DNA of 64,000 bases from Rhizomys pruinosus. Taxonomy: Eukaryota; Chordata; Mammalia; Rodentia; Spalacidae. Where the stretch lies: assembly GCA_009823505.1 (NCBI GenBank), contig VZQC01004693.1, positions 4,744,184 to 4,808,183 of the forward strand, read 5' to 3'. Made by a program: the position numbers and the translations under genes. This document shows positions 43,769-55,146 of this stretch, in pieces. The notes below the pieces were generated by a model that was given only the letters and a program-made list of their open reading frames with translations, made no database searches and was not told the origin of the DNA. How positions within the stretch are numbered: the first letter of the stretch is position 1; the number at the start of each line of letters is the position of its first letter.

Positions 43769-44149
43769 AATTTTGTTTATGTGAGATAAAAACTTTCATC
43801 TTCTTTGGTTGTTGCTTTAGCACACTCCGGTCCTGCAGCATGATGTAACTTCCTCTAGGGTTTGGTCAGTTGCTTTCCTACGGTGTTAATTACCTGTTAT
43901 CTCCTCCCTCCTTCCCCTTCTCTGCCCTCTCTACCCCACCTGCAGCCTGATCTGTGAAACAGCATGGGCCTTACTGGTTCCTCCTGTGGCCTGGGCCCTC
44001 AGCTGCAGCCTGGATTCTGCAGCAATTCAGCTTAGCCTGGCTTCTCCCCTGGGCTGTGGCCTGGCTCTTGTCTCTTTCTCTTCTACTTTACTCTGTCATT
44101 GTACAAGAACACATCCTCAACACAAACAAACAGTAGATGCCTAAACTCT
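43769..44149. other. No gene seen
   Basis: Pyrimidine-rich unique-looking sequence. Confidence 0.42.
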
Positions 44150-44870
44150 CATCACCCAACAGTAAAAGGACACAACTGAATTTGAAGCTGGGCAAGGATC
44201 CAAGCCATTTCCCCCAGAAAGTGACTTCAATAGCCAGTGATCAGAGGAAAGATACTGGACACCCTTAGGGAAATGCAAATTAAAACCACAAGGAGATTCC
44301 ATCCTGAAGGAAAACGAGTGTGAACAAAGACAGGGCAGCTGGGGCCTCTGCTCCACTTGCAGGATGTGAAATGGTAAGACCTCTGCGATAACAGTCTGGA
44401 AGTTCCTAAAACCCAGGAGCACAGGATGATCCTATAACCCGTGAGTAGGTCTGAAAGAATTAGAAAACATTCTCACTTGTGGAGAACAGTAATCACAAGT
44501 TGTCCCCTGCAAAAATGTTCAAAGCAGCATTATTAACCCAATCAGTGGGGCTCACTGAAATGTTCACCCATGGATGAGTGGAGACCAGTGGAATACTATA
44601 CAGGCATAGAAGGGAAGGAACAGGTGTGTGTACAATGCAGGGAACTCTGAAAATAGTATGCAAAATGAAAGAAGCCAGATAGGAAGCAGGATGTGTGAAC
44701 GATGCCATTTATTCCGAAAGCTCCTCCAGCCAAATTGGTAGTGACAGGAAGCGGCTTAGAAGCTGTCACCACCTAGGGAGGAGAAGTGAGGAGCGACTTT
44801 TAATGGGGGCCTTTTCTTTTTCTTTTGAAGAAGATGAGCAAGGGTGGTGTTGGAGAAGGCAGCGTCTTTA
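44150..44870 (+). mobile_element. Ancient L1 (L1M-type) 3' end
   Basis: GGGAAATGCAAATTAAAACC, CAGCATTATTAACCCAATC, GTGGAATACTATACAGGCAT, AAATGAAAGAAGCCAGATAG and GCCATTTATTCCGAAAGCTC follow the end of ORF2 and 3' UTR of old mammalian L1s, with heavy decay. Confidence 0.5.
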
Positions 44871-45443
44871 CCGCATGAAGATGCTGACCTGGAACAAATG
44901 GAAAGAGGAGAGACTCTCTAGTTAACTGGGTCACTAAAAACCCACATTCTCATGGCTCTGTACTCTAACGGTGCCCAGATAGAACACACACCCCGAGACT
45001 TCATATGTCTACAACTGTCTTCATTTCCACTCAGTTCTCTTAATTCACAGACAGAGGAGTCGCTCCCAGGCATACCCCACAGCCAAGCTCTGTGGTTAGT
45101 GTTTTCCTGGCCTCTTCAGCCTTGACAAATTGTTGGAACACATGAGTCTCTTGATTCAGTGTTTTAGCTGATGTCTGTTTCCATAGGAAAAGGTACAGGA
45201 CTCTGCTCAAAATGCAATTTGATATTGTGAAGTCTTGTGAAGTGAAAGTCTTGGATTGTACTCCAAACACACAAGGTAGAATGTCACAGCGTCAGCAAAG
45301 GACAGCGATGGGGTCCTGGAGCTGGAGGCGGGCACACAGGGCCATCCAGTCTGGTGTCCAACCATCTCAGACTCAGAGGATACCAATGTGGAGGTGTTTT
45401 CACATACTTTATTCCATCTTAGGAAATCAGTGGGGATTCGAGG
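44871..45443. other. No gene seen
   Basis: Unique-looking sequence; no frame above 95 codons and no recognised repeat. Confidence 0.42.
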
Positions 45444-45461
45444 CTGACAACTATTATTTTT

Positions 45462-45734
45462 TTATTTTTATTTTTTTATTTTTTTATTTTTAATTTAATT
45501 TTTAAAATTTATTTCTGTATGTGTATGAATGTACTATATGCATGTAGGTTTGTGCACCCGTGTAGTGCAATGCCGCAGAGGTCAGAAGAGGGTGTCGGAT
45601 TCCCCTGGAACTGGAGTTCTCCTAGAATTGGAGTTTCAGACGGTTCTCAGCCGCCATGTGGGTGCTGGGGATCGAACCCGGGTCCTCTGTAAGAGCGGTC
45701 GGTGCTCTTAACCGCTAGGCCATTTCTCCAGCCC
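45462..45734 (-). mobile_element. B3 SINE, young copy (17-bp duplication variant)
   Basis: Reverse B3 with a long T/A-rich tail. CTGACAACTATTATTTTT at 45444-45461 and 45735-45752 is an 18-bp perfect target-site duplication, indicating a fairly recent insertion. It carries the 17-bp internal duplication (45604 and 45621). Confidence 0.96.
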
Positions 45735-45752
45735 CTGACAACTATTATTTTT

Positions 45753-46363
45753 AAAACAATGAATAGTCAGTTTCCAGGCCAGCTTCATGGCAGAATGGCT
45801 GACTTTCAGGGTTGAGTTGAAAGCCCCCTGTGCAGGGTCTGAAGATCGGCCAGGTATGAATTCTGGATTCAAGGAGATTTTCCTTTGACACACACCAGGA
45901 GTCATTTTATTATTTTCTCCACTCTAGGATTAAAATAGAAATGAGGTGCTCACAGGGACAGGTGATGACAGGTCCTCAGACCCCAGATCCCCAGGCCTGC
46001 TGCCCACCACAACCACAGCAGGGCCCTCTCCTTGGTTAGAAGCATATGGAATGTCTTTCTCCTATCACCAGAAAAAAAACAGCCAATGTCCCCAGGGGAC
46101 ACTGGACACTGATCTATATCTGTATCCTCTTAAGCCAGGAGGAAGAGATTTTAAAAGTGCCACCGTGGTGACTAACGCACCTGAGCTCACACAAACCTGT
46201 TGAGTAGCTCTGTCTCTACCGGAATCTCCCTGGGTGATGGCCTGTTTGCCTCAAGCCCTCTTCCTTCTGCTGAGTTCCTCTGTCTGAGATTTTCTGCGGA
46301 GGCTCTGATGTTATTTCTGTAATCTAGAGGACAAGAATTCCTGACAGGAAGTTTGATGGCAGT

Positions 46364-46364
<1 letters not shown>
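45753..46364. other. No gene seen
   Basis: Unique-looking sequence, short frames only. Confidence 0.42.

Positions 46365-46404
<40 letters not shown>
46365..46404. repeat. (GT)n microsatellite
   Basis: About 20 GT units. Confidence 0.97.
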
Positions 46405-46409
<5 letters not shown>

Positions 46410-47044
46410 CTCTGGAAACTTCTGGACTCTCTGGCATGTGCCACCTGGCCCTGGCCACTGCTGTGATCCCCTGCTGGCTTCCTGCTCCCATGAGTTTCCC
46501 ATGCTCACAGACCCCACAGGAATGGGAATCCCAGCCTTTTCCTGGCCTCAGGGCTCTGGCCTGGCAGATCTGGGACCAAGTCCTGCTCAAGCATTTCTGA
46601 CCTTCTGGTAAGTCACATGTCTCCCGGATCCAGCTCTTGGGGTAAAGCCCACAGCCGTGGCCTCCCATGCTGGGAAGCCAGGGCTCCAGCAGCAGCTCTT
46701 CCAGATGCCTGGCTTGCTTGCAGAGTTGCCCAGTTCCACGCTTTGAGTCTGCCTGACAGTGGCCACGTCAGCCCAGGGAGGACAAGGGACAGAGTCAGAA
46801 AGAGGTGCAGTGGGTTCTCCTGTGTCCTCTGTACCAGCCACCAGCTGGTCTCCACCTCTGTGGCTGCGGTGCCCCAGGGCTCCGTGACATGTCCCCTCTG
46901 GCCCCCACTGTTCACCATGCCCTCCTTCAAATCACATCCGCTCTGGACCTCTGTGACACAGACTGAGTCTTACAGGAATCCGTCCCCAAGGGTGATCCCA
47001 GGGGGCTCACTAAACACCATCAGGCTGAGTAGTCCTTGCATTGG
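46405..47044. other. No gene seen
   Basis: GC-rich unique-looking sequence upstream of the MLT1-like LTR. Confidence 0.42.
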
Positions 47045-47104
47045 CATCCTCCCAAAGGAAGTCATAATCCCTAGTATTGTGGCAGTGTGGCTCCATTTAG
47101 AAAT

Positions 47105-50067
47105 AAGGTCTTTACAGGGACCGGGCGGAACATGTCTCCTGCCGCGGGAAGACAAGGCAGCCCCGGAGGCTGCGGGCGTAGAGTGGCCAGTGCTGCGCAC
47201 CATGCTCCCTTCCCCGCAGGCAGAGAAGGTCAAGTGGGGGGCCAGGTGACGAGAACAGGAAGAGGGAGCTAAGGAGGAAGAGGAAGAAGCACGCGCGCCC
47301 CCGAGTCCGGCGCGACCCCCGTGGCCCACGTGCGACCCTCAGGGATGCGCCCGTCAACCCTTTTTGTCGCCGGGGTTCCCCTAGGGTGGTGGGCAGCAAG
47401 GTGCAGCCCGGTTGCAAGCTCCCCGCCCAGCAGGGCTGTTTCTGGAGCTGGGGTGCACACCCCAATTCCTGAGCCTGTTGCCGTGACCAGAGGATGGACC
47501 AGTCTCAGAGAATGGCACCTGTGGGCTCTGACGAGTGACCTGTTAGATTTCAGTATGATGTTCCTCTGCCTGTGGCTAATGGAAAGGGACGGCCCACCTC
47601 CTTGGCTGGAACCCAGTTTGGAGGCTCAGGCCTAGAGGACAGGTCCAGCTCTGGCTCCTGGAGTGTCAGTGACCAGAATAGCTCCGCCTTCGAACCCGGC
47701 CGGACCTACAGCGAAGGTACCCACTTTAGTGAGTCACACAACAACCTGTCCTCATCCACGTTCCTGGGACCGGGTCTTGGAGGCAAGGGCAGTGAGCAGA
47801 GCACCTACCACACCTTTGGAAGAGACACTGTTATCAGTGGGCTGGGTCAGGCTGCCTTCCTGCCTGGCAAGCTGGGTCTCAGTAGTCCCGGGCCTCTGTC
47901 CTCATCGGGTGTGAAGAGTGGCTCCCAGTATTACCCCTCGCTCCCCAGCAACCCTCAGCAAAGAGCTGCAGATAGTGGCCTGGCAGATGCCCAGCTCAAG
48001 AAGGTCCAGAAGGTCCCTCCTGGTCTGCCCTCCTCGGTGTACCCACCCAGCTCAAGTGATAACTATGGCAGAGACACTTCAGCCTACCCCTCTGCCAAGA
48101 CCCCCAGCTACACCTACCCACTCCCTTTTATATGGCAGATGGCAGCCTGCACCCCTTCTCGGAGTTCTGGAGTCCCCCTGGCCAGGCTGGCTTTGGGCCC
48201 ATGTTGGGTGATGGCACGTCCCCTCTGCCCCTCGTGCCAGGATGGTAGTGGGTGGTAGTGGAAACGGCACCTTTGGGGACCCCACCAACAGGAACACCTG
48301 CCTGGTGGGTAACAGGAGCTACCAGCTGCAGGGAGCTGAGGTTAATGGAGCGCTAGCAGCTGTGTCCAGCTTTGCAGCCACCCCTGGAACCTACGATGGG
48401 ACTTCAGGTCACACGCCACCTGTGAGTGGAGCAGACAGTGTCATGGGTACCCGAGGGTCCACAGCCAGCAGCTCAGGAGATGTCCTAGGGAAGGCACTGG
48501 CCTCGATCTACTTCTCGAAAACTCCCACAATAACTTCTCGCCTAGCCCCTCGACGCCTGTGGGCTCACCACAGGGCCTGCCAGAGACATCGCCATGGCCC
48601 CGAGCAGGAGCACCCAGTGCCTTATCACCCACCTATGATGGGGGTCTCCATGGCCTGCAGAGCAAGACGGAGTACCGCCTGGATGAGGCCATCCATATCC
48701 TCTGAAGCCATGCCGTGGGCACCGCCAGTGATATCCATGGACTCCTACCTGGCCATGGAGCACTGGCCACCAGCTTCACAGGCCCCATGCCACTAGGTGG
48801 GCGGCATGCCAGCTTTGTTGGTGGCAGCCACCCAGAGGATAGCCTCGCAGGCATTGCCAGTCTTCTGCACAAACTTGCAGCCCTCCCCAGCCAGCCCAGT
48901 GCCCTCCCTGACCTCGTGCAGAGACCACCCGACTCCTACAGTGGACTTGGGAGGGCAGGCACCACAGGAGGTGCAAGCGAGAGCACGCTAGAGGAGAAGG
49001 AGGGTGAGGAAAACACTGTGGTGGCCTACACATCTGAAGAAGACAAGAAGGAATTGAAGGTCCCTCCAGCGAGGACCAGCCCAGATGAGGACGAGGACGA
49101 CCTTCTCCCCCTAGAGCAGAAGGCTGAGCAGGAGAAGGAGCGCCAAGTGGCCAATAATGCCCGGGAGCAGCTGCGGGTCCGAGACATCAATGAGGCCTTT
49201 AAGGAGCTCAGCCAAATGTGCCAGCTGCACCTGAGCTGCGAGAAGCCGAAGACCAAACTGCTCATCCTGCACCAGGCCGTGGCCGTCATCCTCAGCCTGG
49301 AGCAGTAGGTGCGAGAACGCAACCTAAACCCCAAAGCAGCCTGCCTGAAACACAGGGAGGAGGAGAAAGTGGCCAGTGTTGTCAGGGCCTCCCAACTGGT
49401 GCTGTCGGCTGCCCACCTTGGTCTGGGCGATGCCCACAACCCAGCTGGGCACCTGTGAGCATGGTGAGAGCAGGAATCATCACACTCCATGCCACACTGC
49501 ACCAGGACAGGCCTTGGCATGGTTGAGGGTTGGTACGTCACCTTGGCAGCACCACAGCAGTGCATGAGGCCACTGCACAGGGATGTCACCCCAGCTTGTA
49601 GCCCTCCAACCACCGCGCAGCTCACGCCATACCAGGGAGCTGCCGCTGTGTCTTGGCTCCAGTTGCCAGATGGACGGAGCTGGTTCTTGCCCTTTGGTTA
49701 AAACTGAGGACTGTAAAAACCCCAACATACTCACTTTTCAGAAGAAAAAAACATGCCTTAAGTGTGTAGGATGGAGAAATTGAAACTGTTGCCCCGTGAT
49801 GAAGGGAGGGGCCAAGACTGGCTTCAACTTCAGAGCCACCAGCAAATCGTGCCTAAGCATATTTTTTTAAAAGAATTAAAAAAAACAGTAGTTATGGGAT
49901 TTTTTTTATGTAGATGAAAATTAGCAAGAATGTGGACTTCAGTGTCTTTTTTTTTTTTTAGCTTTATTTTGCCTATATTTTGTAAGCAACAAATTTTTGT
50001 ATAAAAGTCTCCTGTCTCTTGCTGTTTCTAAAAAAAAAAAAAAAAAAAAGAAAGAAGGTCTTTACAG
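47105..50067. repeat. 13-bp target-site duplication around the Tcf3 retrocopy
   Basis: AAGGTCTTTACAG occurs at 47105-47117 and 50055-50067. With one mismatch it extends leftward (AAATAAGG and AAAGAAGG). The right copy follows the poly(A) tail directly, as expected for L1-driven retroposition. Confidence 0.95.
47118..50054 (+). pseudogene. Tcf3: Processed pseudogene of transcription factor E2A (E47 isoform)
   Basis: Intronless copy of Tcf3 mRNA. The parent encodes a class I bHLH factor that binds E-boxes as a dimer and drives lymphoid and other lineages. Bases 47118-47493 are a GC-rich leader; the former start is 47494 (MDQSQRMAPVGSD). An 8-bp and a 1-bp deletion with a stop (near 47535 and 47562) disrupt the AD1 region; then [20 protein letters not shown] and [11 protein letters not shown] are in frame. 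Further frameshifts occur near 48122, 48240 and 48515. The bHLH is at 49140-49308 ([35 protein letters not shown]), matching E47 and not E12 exon sequence. CAG to TAG gives a stop at 49306-49308; the old stop is TGA at 49456-49458. The 3' UTR with a TATAAA-like signal and about 20 A residues (to 50049) follows. Two basic-region Arg are Gln, and intact translation is impossible. Confidence 0.97.
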
Positions 50068-50160
50068 ATGTAAGCCACATGGGTTAGGGACAAGTGTCCT
50101 TACAAGGTGGGATTTGAAGGCTTACAGACACACCAGAAGAAGTGGCTAGGATGGATTGGA

Positions 50161-50463
50161 TAAATTCCACCTGCTATACAAAAATGCCTTAGGCTGGGAA
50201 ACTGAGGACAGTCACTACAATTCTGCAGGCTTCCAAATCCAAGTTCAAGACAGTGCCAGATTTAGTGTACAGTGAACTCCTGATCCTCATGGGGCAGGGG
50301 ATCCTCTCATTGAGCCCCCGCATGCTGGAAGCGGCCATGGAGACATGGAGACCCCCCTCCCCCAGCTGGACGGGGCCATGGAGACTGCCCCTGGCTGAAA
50401 GGGGCCACAGGGACACCCAGACCTCTTATGTAAAGGCTATAATCTCACCTATGGCCCAATCCC
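50161..50463. other. No gene seen
   Basis: Unique-looking sequence between the LTR remnant and the inverted repeat. Confidence 0.4.
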
Positions 50464-51309
50464 CACTGCAGAAATCAGGCTGTGCCTTGCTCTACGTTGG
50501 AGCAGAGGCTTCCAGGCTGTGCCTTGCCCAGATTTTATAATTTTTATAAAACAGGAGTTGGCTTCATTGTGAGTGTAAATGGTAAGACTCTGCATCTTGT
50601 CTGTGTGAATCAACAATAACCTGTCCAGCATGGACCTCTAGGCACAGACTGACAACTTATATAAATATTACCATCCATGAACTCACCAAATTAAATTTAA
50701 AAACCCTATGGACACATGGATGTGTCAAATCATGTCACAAAAACAAGGCCTGAGAGTTTACCAAACAGGTATACCAATTCACAAGATATCCCCACCTCTT
50801 GATCACAGAAAAGGTGGGACACCTAACTCTGGGGCACCCACTAATCTGTTACCAGAGTTGTCAGAGGCACTCATCCCAGGATCCACGGGCAATGGGCTCC
50901 CTGTCAGTCCCCATGGCTTGCTCAACACCACCCCCTCCCAGCGGAGCCACTGGAATTTAGCACATATCTCAAGCCACAGAGGGCAGGGAGTCCTGGAAGC
51001 ATCAGAAGCTGAGAGAGCAAAGGATTGCTCTCCTCAGAGCTGCTGGTAGAGCCGGGCGATGGGAACCTGGGGTTCAGACTCACAGCCTTTAGGACGTGGC
51101 AGAAGCCCCCAGTTTGGAGTACTGAGCTGGGGCTGCCTGCGATCCCGATATCCAGAATGAAATGTCAACCCTCCTCTAAAGACGGGAGTGCTATAGAGAC
51201 AGCGAAAAGTACTAGAACGGGGAAAGTAGCCATTGGACCACGAAGTGCTACTTATTAAGTTCAGCCACTGCTCCAATGTAGAGCAAGGCACAGCCTGGCT
51301 TCTGCAGTG
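50464..51309. repeat. Long inverted repeat: 46-bp arms flanking about 750 bp
   Basis: The left arm 50464-50509 (CACTGCAGAAATCAGGCTGT and on, ending GGAGCAGAGGC) is the reverse complement of 51264-51309 with 4 mismatches in 46. The interior shows no frame, SINE or LTR I recognise, apart from a small palindrome TTTTATAATTTTTATAAAA at 50535-50553. Within the left side CAGGCTGTGCCTTGC is also repeated directly at 50514. Arms of this type could be terminal inverted repeats of an unrecognised nonautonomous DNA transposon, or an inverted duplication. No convincing flanking target duplication was found. Confidence 0.82.
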
Positions 51310-52874
51310 AGGATCCGGCCACAGGTCAACAGGCATAGCCTTCAGTATCCCTTGTCTCTCATCTCCAGGCTCCAGGCCAAGTTGCTGGCAGAGATCCGGT
51401 GTGGCAGGCGGACTTGCCAGAGGGCGAGAGCTGTTCTTTTTGCCGTATCTATGATTTCTGATTTTCCTCAGTATAGAACAGGAGATCTTTGGGAGTGAGA
51501 AAAAGGCCTTGTCTTTGCTTTTAAATTGAAAGGTAAAACTTAAGAATGCCCTGTCCTGGCGACCTCTGCCTTTCCTCTGTCACGTGACAGATACTGTGGA
51601 GGGGCTGAGAAAGCCGCGTGCTGCTGTGCGTCAGCCACTTGCCTACTCTCACTGCTGGCTTTCACGGGGTTAAATTCACACCCAAACTTTTGCTTTCACC
51701 CTGGGAATGATGAACAGAAATGTCATAGTGTTAAGAGAGACATCAAAAGTGCAGACTTGGGAACACGATAGGCCTCGCCGTCCCCTGAGATACCACCTGT
51801 CACCACCATTGCATGAGCACGGGAGCTTTGCCCCTGAGCTCTGAGCCGGAGCCCATGTGAGGGCTGACCAGACCCTCGCATGGCCGTCCCACAGGGAACT
51901 CTGGCTCATCCTCTGCATCAGGCTTCTCTGAAATGATCTCAAAATGAGCAAAGCTTTCTGCAGGAAATCGGCTGCCACTGTCACCCGAGGTCGAGACACC
52001 TGGGCTGTGTCTAGAAAATGCCATGACTTCTGTCATTGGAGGGAGGGAGGTGGGGCAGTAGAGGGGCATCATGCCACCTCATGGAAGCCAAGTGGTTAGG
52101 ATGGTGATGCCCCACGGTGGGGCCGGAAGTCTGACCGCTATGCCCTGAAACACCCCTGGGTACCAGCACCATGCCACATGGCAGCCTTTCATACCTGGCG
52201 GATTATTTCCTGCTGCCTGTGGAAGGGTTAGGGTTAAAACCTCAGTGCAGGATGGGCCTGCAGACGACATACGGGACTCAGCCAGCCTGGGCCAATCCAG
52301 GTGTGGTGACAGATACTGAGGACAATGTCTGCAAACTTACCTGAGCACAGGGCCTTCCCCTGCCTCACCTGGACCAGAGCTCCTGCAGGGTCACCTGCCC
52401 TGCTCCTGTCTGTTCACACAGGGCAGGGAGCTGGTCTGGGGTAGCATTCCTTCTCACTGTTCTTGTGGGGAGGTTCAGGAGCTTGGCTGCTTTGAGGTAT
52501 TTCGACAATATCAGCTTCATGGTCAGATGTCAGGACCCTGCCAGAGCACAATGGAGGCAGCGAGGGGCGCAGGTGTCCAGGAAACCCACACTCATGTATT
52601 CATGATAGCAGCGCTGGGTTGAGGGGAGGCGTGTGAAGACAGGCTGATGGGTTAAGGCGGGACTGAGTTGCCAACTGACAGACATCCTGAGGGCTGTTTA
52701 GTCTAGAAATGAAGGCAGCGCCTACGTGGGCATCTAACTGTGACTGAGGCGTGCCTGGTGAGTGGAAGGGACACCCAGAAATAAGTCCCTTTGCAGCCAA
52801 GCATGAGACACAACTGACATTCTGCCAAAATGTGGACAGGGTGTGGAGGGACACTGGCATGGCCACGCCCAGAG
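51310..52874. other. No gene seen
   Basis: Unique-looking sequence. A CACGTGAC element lies near 51581. Frames up to 141 codons match nothing I know. Confidence 0.42.
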
Positions 52875-52980
52875 GGCCTTTCCCGGAAGGTCTGTCCCAG
52901 GCCTCCGCAGTGGAGCAATGCCAGGGCCGTTCCCGGAAGCTCTGTCCCAGGCTTCCGCAGTGGAGCAATGCCAGGGCCAC
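52875..52980. repeat. 50-bp tandem duplication
   Basis: TTCCCGGAAGCTCTGTCCCA and TCCGCAGTGGAGCAATGCCA recur 50 bp apart (52881 and 52931) with two or three differences. Each unit includes a TTCCCGGAA palindrome (STAT-like), but this is motif resemblance only. Confidence 0.93.
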
Positions 52981-53354
52981 GTGCCCTTCCACGTGATCAC
53001 ACTCTTCCCTGGCAATCTGCATCACTGCGGAGGTGGGACAGGGTGCTGTCTTTGCCTTGTTTCACTGGTGGAGAGTCACGGGTAGGTAGGGGAAGAGAAG
53101 AGCAGTTTGCCCTGGACACAGACTATGCTGGGTCTGTGGCCTTTGCTCAGTGGTGGGACAGATAGGACAAAGGGTAGACATCTCCCTCATTTGCGATCAG
53201 GGCTTCCCTTCCTGTAGATCTAAGCTTCTTGGTTCTGAAGGTCCTGGGTCTGGGGGATTCCAGCTTCCATAGGGACACGAAGACTCTGTGGACTTTGGAG
53301 GGTAGGCTTAAGTCTTCTCCAGCTGTGATGGACACCACGATGTAGATCCTGGGA
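52981..53354. other. No gene seen
   Basis: Unique-looking sequence, short frames only. Confidence 0.42.
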
Positions 53355-53690
53355 AGAGAATCTCAATCAGGGATGGTCTAGATTAGGTCGCCATTCGGGT
53401 GTCTGTGGGGGATTGTCTTGATTACATTAATTGATGTGGGAAGACCCAGCCTAAAAATGGGTGGTACCATTCCCTGGATTGTACAAGAGCTGAGAGAGCC
53501 AGCCAGCAGGAGGCACACACGCATCTCTCTCTGCTCCTGAGTGTGGACGTGACGGGCCACATGACTTTTATACAATGATGGACTGTAACCTGGAATTGTG
53601 AGCTACGATCAACCCTTTCCCCTTTAAGTGCTTTGTCATAACAGAAATGAAGCCAGGATACAAGAGACCGACCAGTGAAGGGTCGCCACA
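53355..53690 (+). mobile_element. LTR-like rodent repeat, forward
   Basis: GATTACATTAATTGATGTGG, AAAAATGGGTGGTACCATTC, CAAGAGCTGAGAGAGCCAGC, GGACTGTAACCTGGAATTGTG and ATCAACCCTTTCCCCTTTAA parallel the copy at 3666-4029. Confidence 0.58.
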
Positions 53691-54438
53691 GTAGCAGGGG
53701 CTGCTCGCCATCAGGAGCAGGCAGGGGACGGGGGGGGGGGGCACATGCCTTGAGCTTTGAAGCATTAGTAGTGGTCACCAGGGGCTCCAGGTAGCCTACC
53801 TTCCCAACAGAGGTGTTGTTGGAGGATGGCAGGGTCCCCAGTGTGTGCACACACATGCAGAGATGGCTCCACTACCCTTTTCTCTCTGTGCCTTTCCCCA
53901 AGAGCAGAGACCAACAGGCCCCAGTGAGCTGCTCCCAGGAGGCTCAGCTTGCCAGGTCACACTGTGCCAAGCAGGCTGTAACGTCAAAAGGCTGAGGCAG
54001 AAGGGGTAAGTGTTGGTGGCAGATGGCTTGAAGCTGGGTCCTTCCAGGGAATTTCCTAGGCCCTAAAGTAGCTGTCCACACATGTATACACCCACCCCAC
54101 CTTGCTCACACCCAACGGCTCTGTGTGTCGACCCCTACCCAGCCTCTGCCATCCCCACACAGGGTTCTCTTGGGATCCAGCAGCAGGTTTTAGCTTCTCC
54201 TTGGCTCAGCAGCCTCCATTTCCTTATACCCATGGGTCTTGAGAGTCCAAGTTCCCCAAAGAGGAAGGTTCACTGGTGAGCCTGTTTCCCATGACCAACC
54301 TACGTCTTACCGTCATCTCGTGAGGCTCAGCCCATCACAGGGGAGGGCTCTGCCCACCTGTCACCCTCCTGCCAACCCCTTCCTTTCCTTCCAGTGTAAT
54401 TAGAGCAGGCTTTCCTCTCAGCCTTTGTCACAGCAAGC
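53691..54438. other. No gene seen
   Basis: Unique-looking sequence with a run of about 10 G at 53731-53741. Confidence 0.42.
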
Positions 54439-55146
54439 ACTTCACACAGGGAGCACCTCACATGGCTAGCATCTCACATAGGGAACATTTTCCACTGGGA
54501 GCACTTTTCACTGGGAGCACTTCACATGGGGAGCACTTCACATAGGGAGCACTTAACGTGGGACCATCTCACATAGGGAGTACTTTACACTGAGAGCACT
54601 TCACATGGGGATCAATTCATAGAGAGCACTTCACATGGATAGCATCTTACACAGGGAGAACTTTACACTGGGAGCACTTCACATGGGAGTATCTCTCATG
54701 GAATATCTCACAAAGGGAGCACCTCATACAGGAAGCACCTCACACAGGGCACATCTCCTACAGGGAGTTTCTCACTCAGCAGGCACCTCACATGGGAGTA
54801 CCTCACACGAGGAGGAGCACTTCTTACAGGGAGTACCTCACACCAAGAGCATTTCACTCACTGAGTATCCCATACAATGAGCACCTTACACAGCAGACGC
54901 TTCACACAGGGAGGACTTCATATAGCAAGCATCTCACACAGCATTATACCTCATATAGGGAGCACCCCACACAGTGCGAACCTCACACATTGGGCCCCCC
55001 CATACAGTGAGCATCCTACACAGTGAGTACTTCACACAATGAGGACCTCACAGAGCAGGCACCTCACACAGGGAGCACCTTAAACAGGGAGTACTTTACA
55101 CAGGGAGCACCTCACATAGAGAGCACCTCACACAGGGAGTACCTTG
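54439..55146. repeat. Degenerate 16-bp minisatellite, about 700 bp
   Basis: Around 40-45 copies of a unit close to GAGCACCTCACACAGG. Units range from 14 to 18 bp and differ at several places. The youngest, most regular units are at the right end (55055-55145). The unit contains no stop in some frames, so open frames of 60-80 codons arise from it. Confidence 0.93.

Larger units (their letters stand above)
47045..50160 (+). mobile_element. MLT1-like LTR split by the Tcf3 retrocopy
   Basis: The left part (47045-47117) reads AAGTCATAATCCCTAGTATT and AAATAAGGTCTTTACAG. The right part (50055-50160) reads AAGGTCTTTACAGATGTAAG and AAGTGTCCTTACAAGGTGGG. Joined across the insertion they follow the middle of an MLT1 LTR (CCTAACCCCCAGTACC...GGGTCTTTACAGAGGTAA...GTGTCCTTATAAGAAGAG). 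Confidence 0.57.

Noticed and set aside
47572..49308. Tcf3 as a functional intronless gene
   Set aside because: Multiple frameshifts, an early stop, loss of two basic-region arginines and a stop before the normal C-terminus; target duplication and poly(A) tail mark a dead retrocopy.
52220..52240. Telomere-like TTAGGG motif
   Set aside because: Only about two units; chance.
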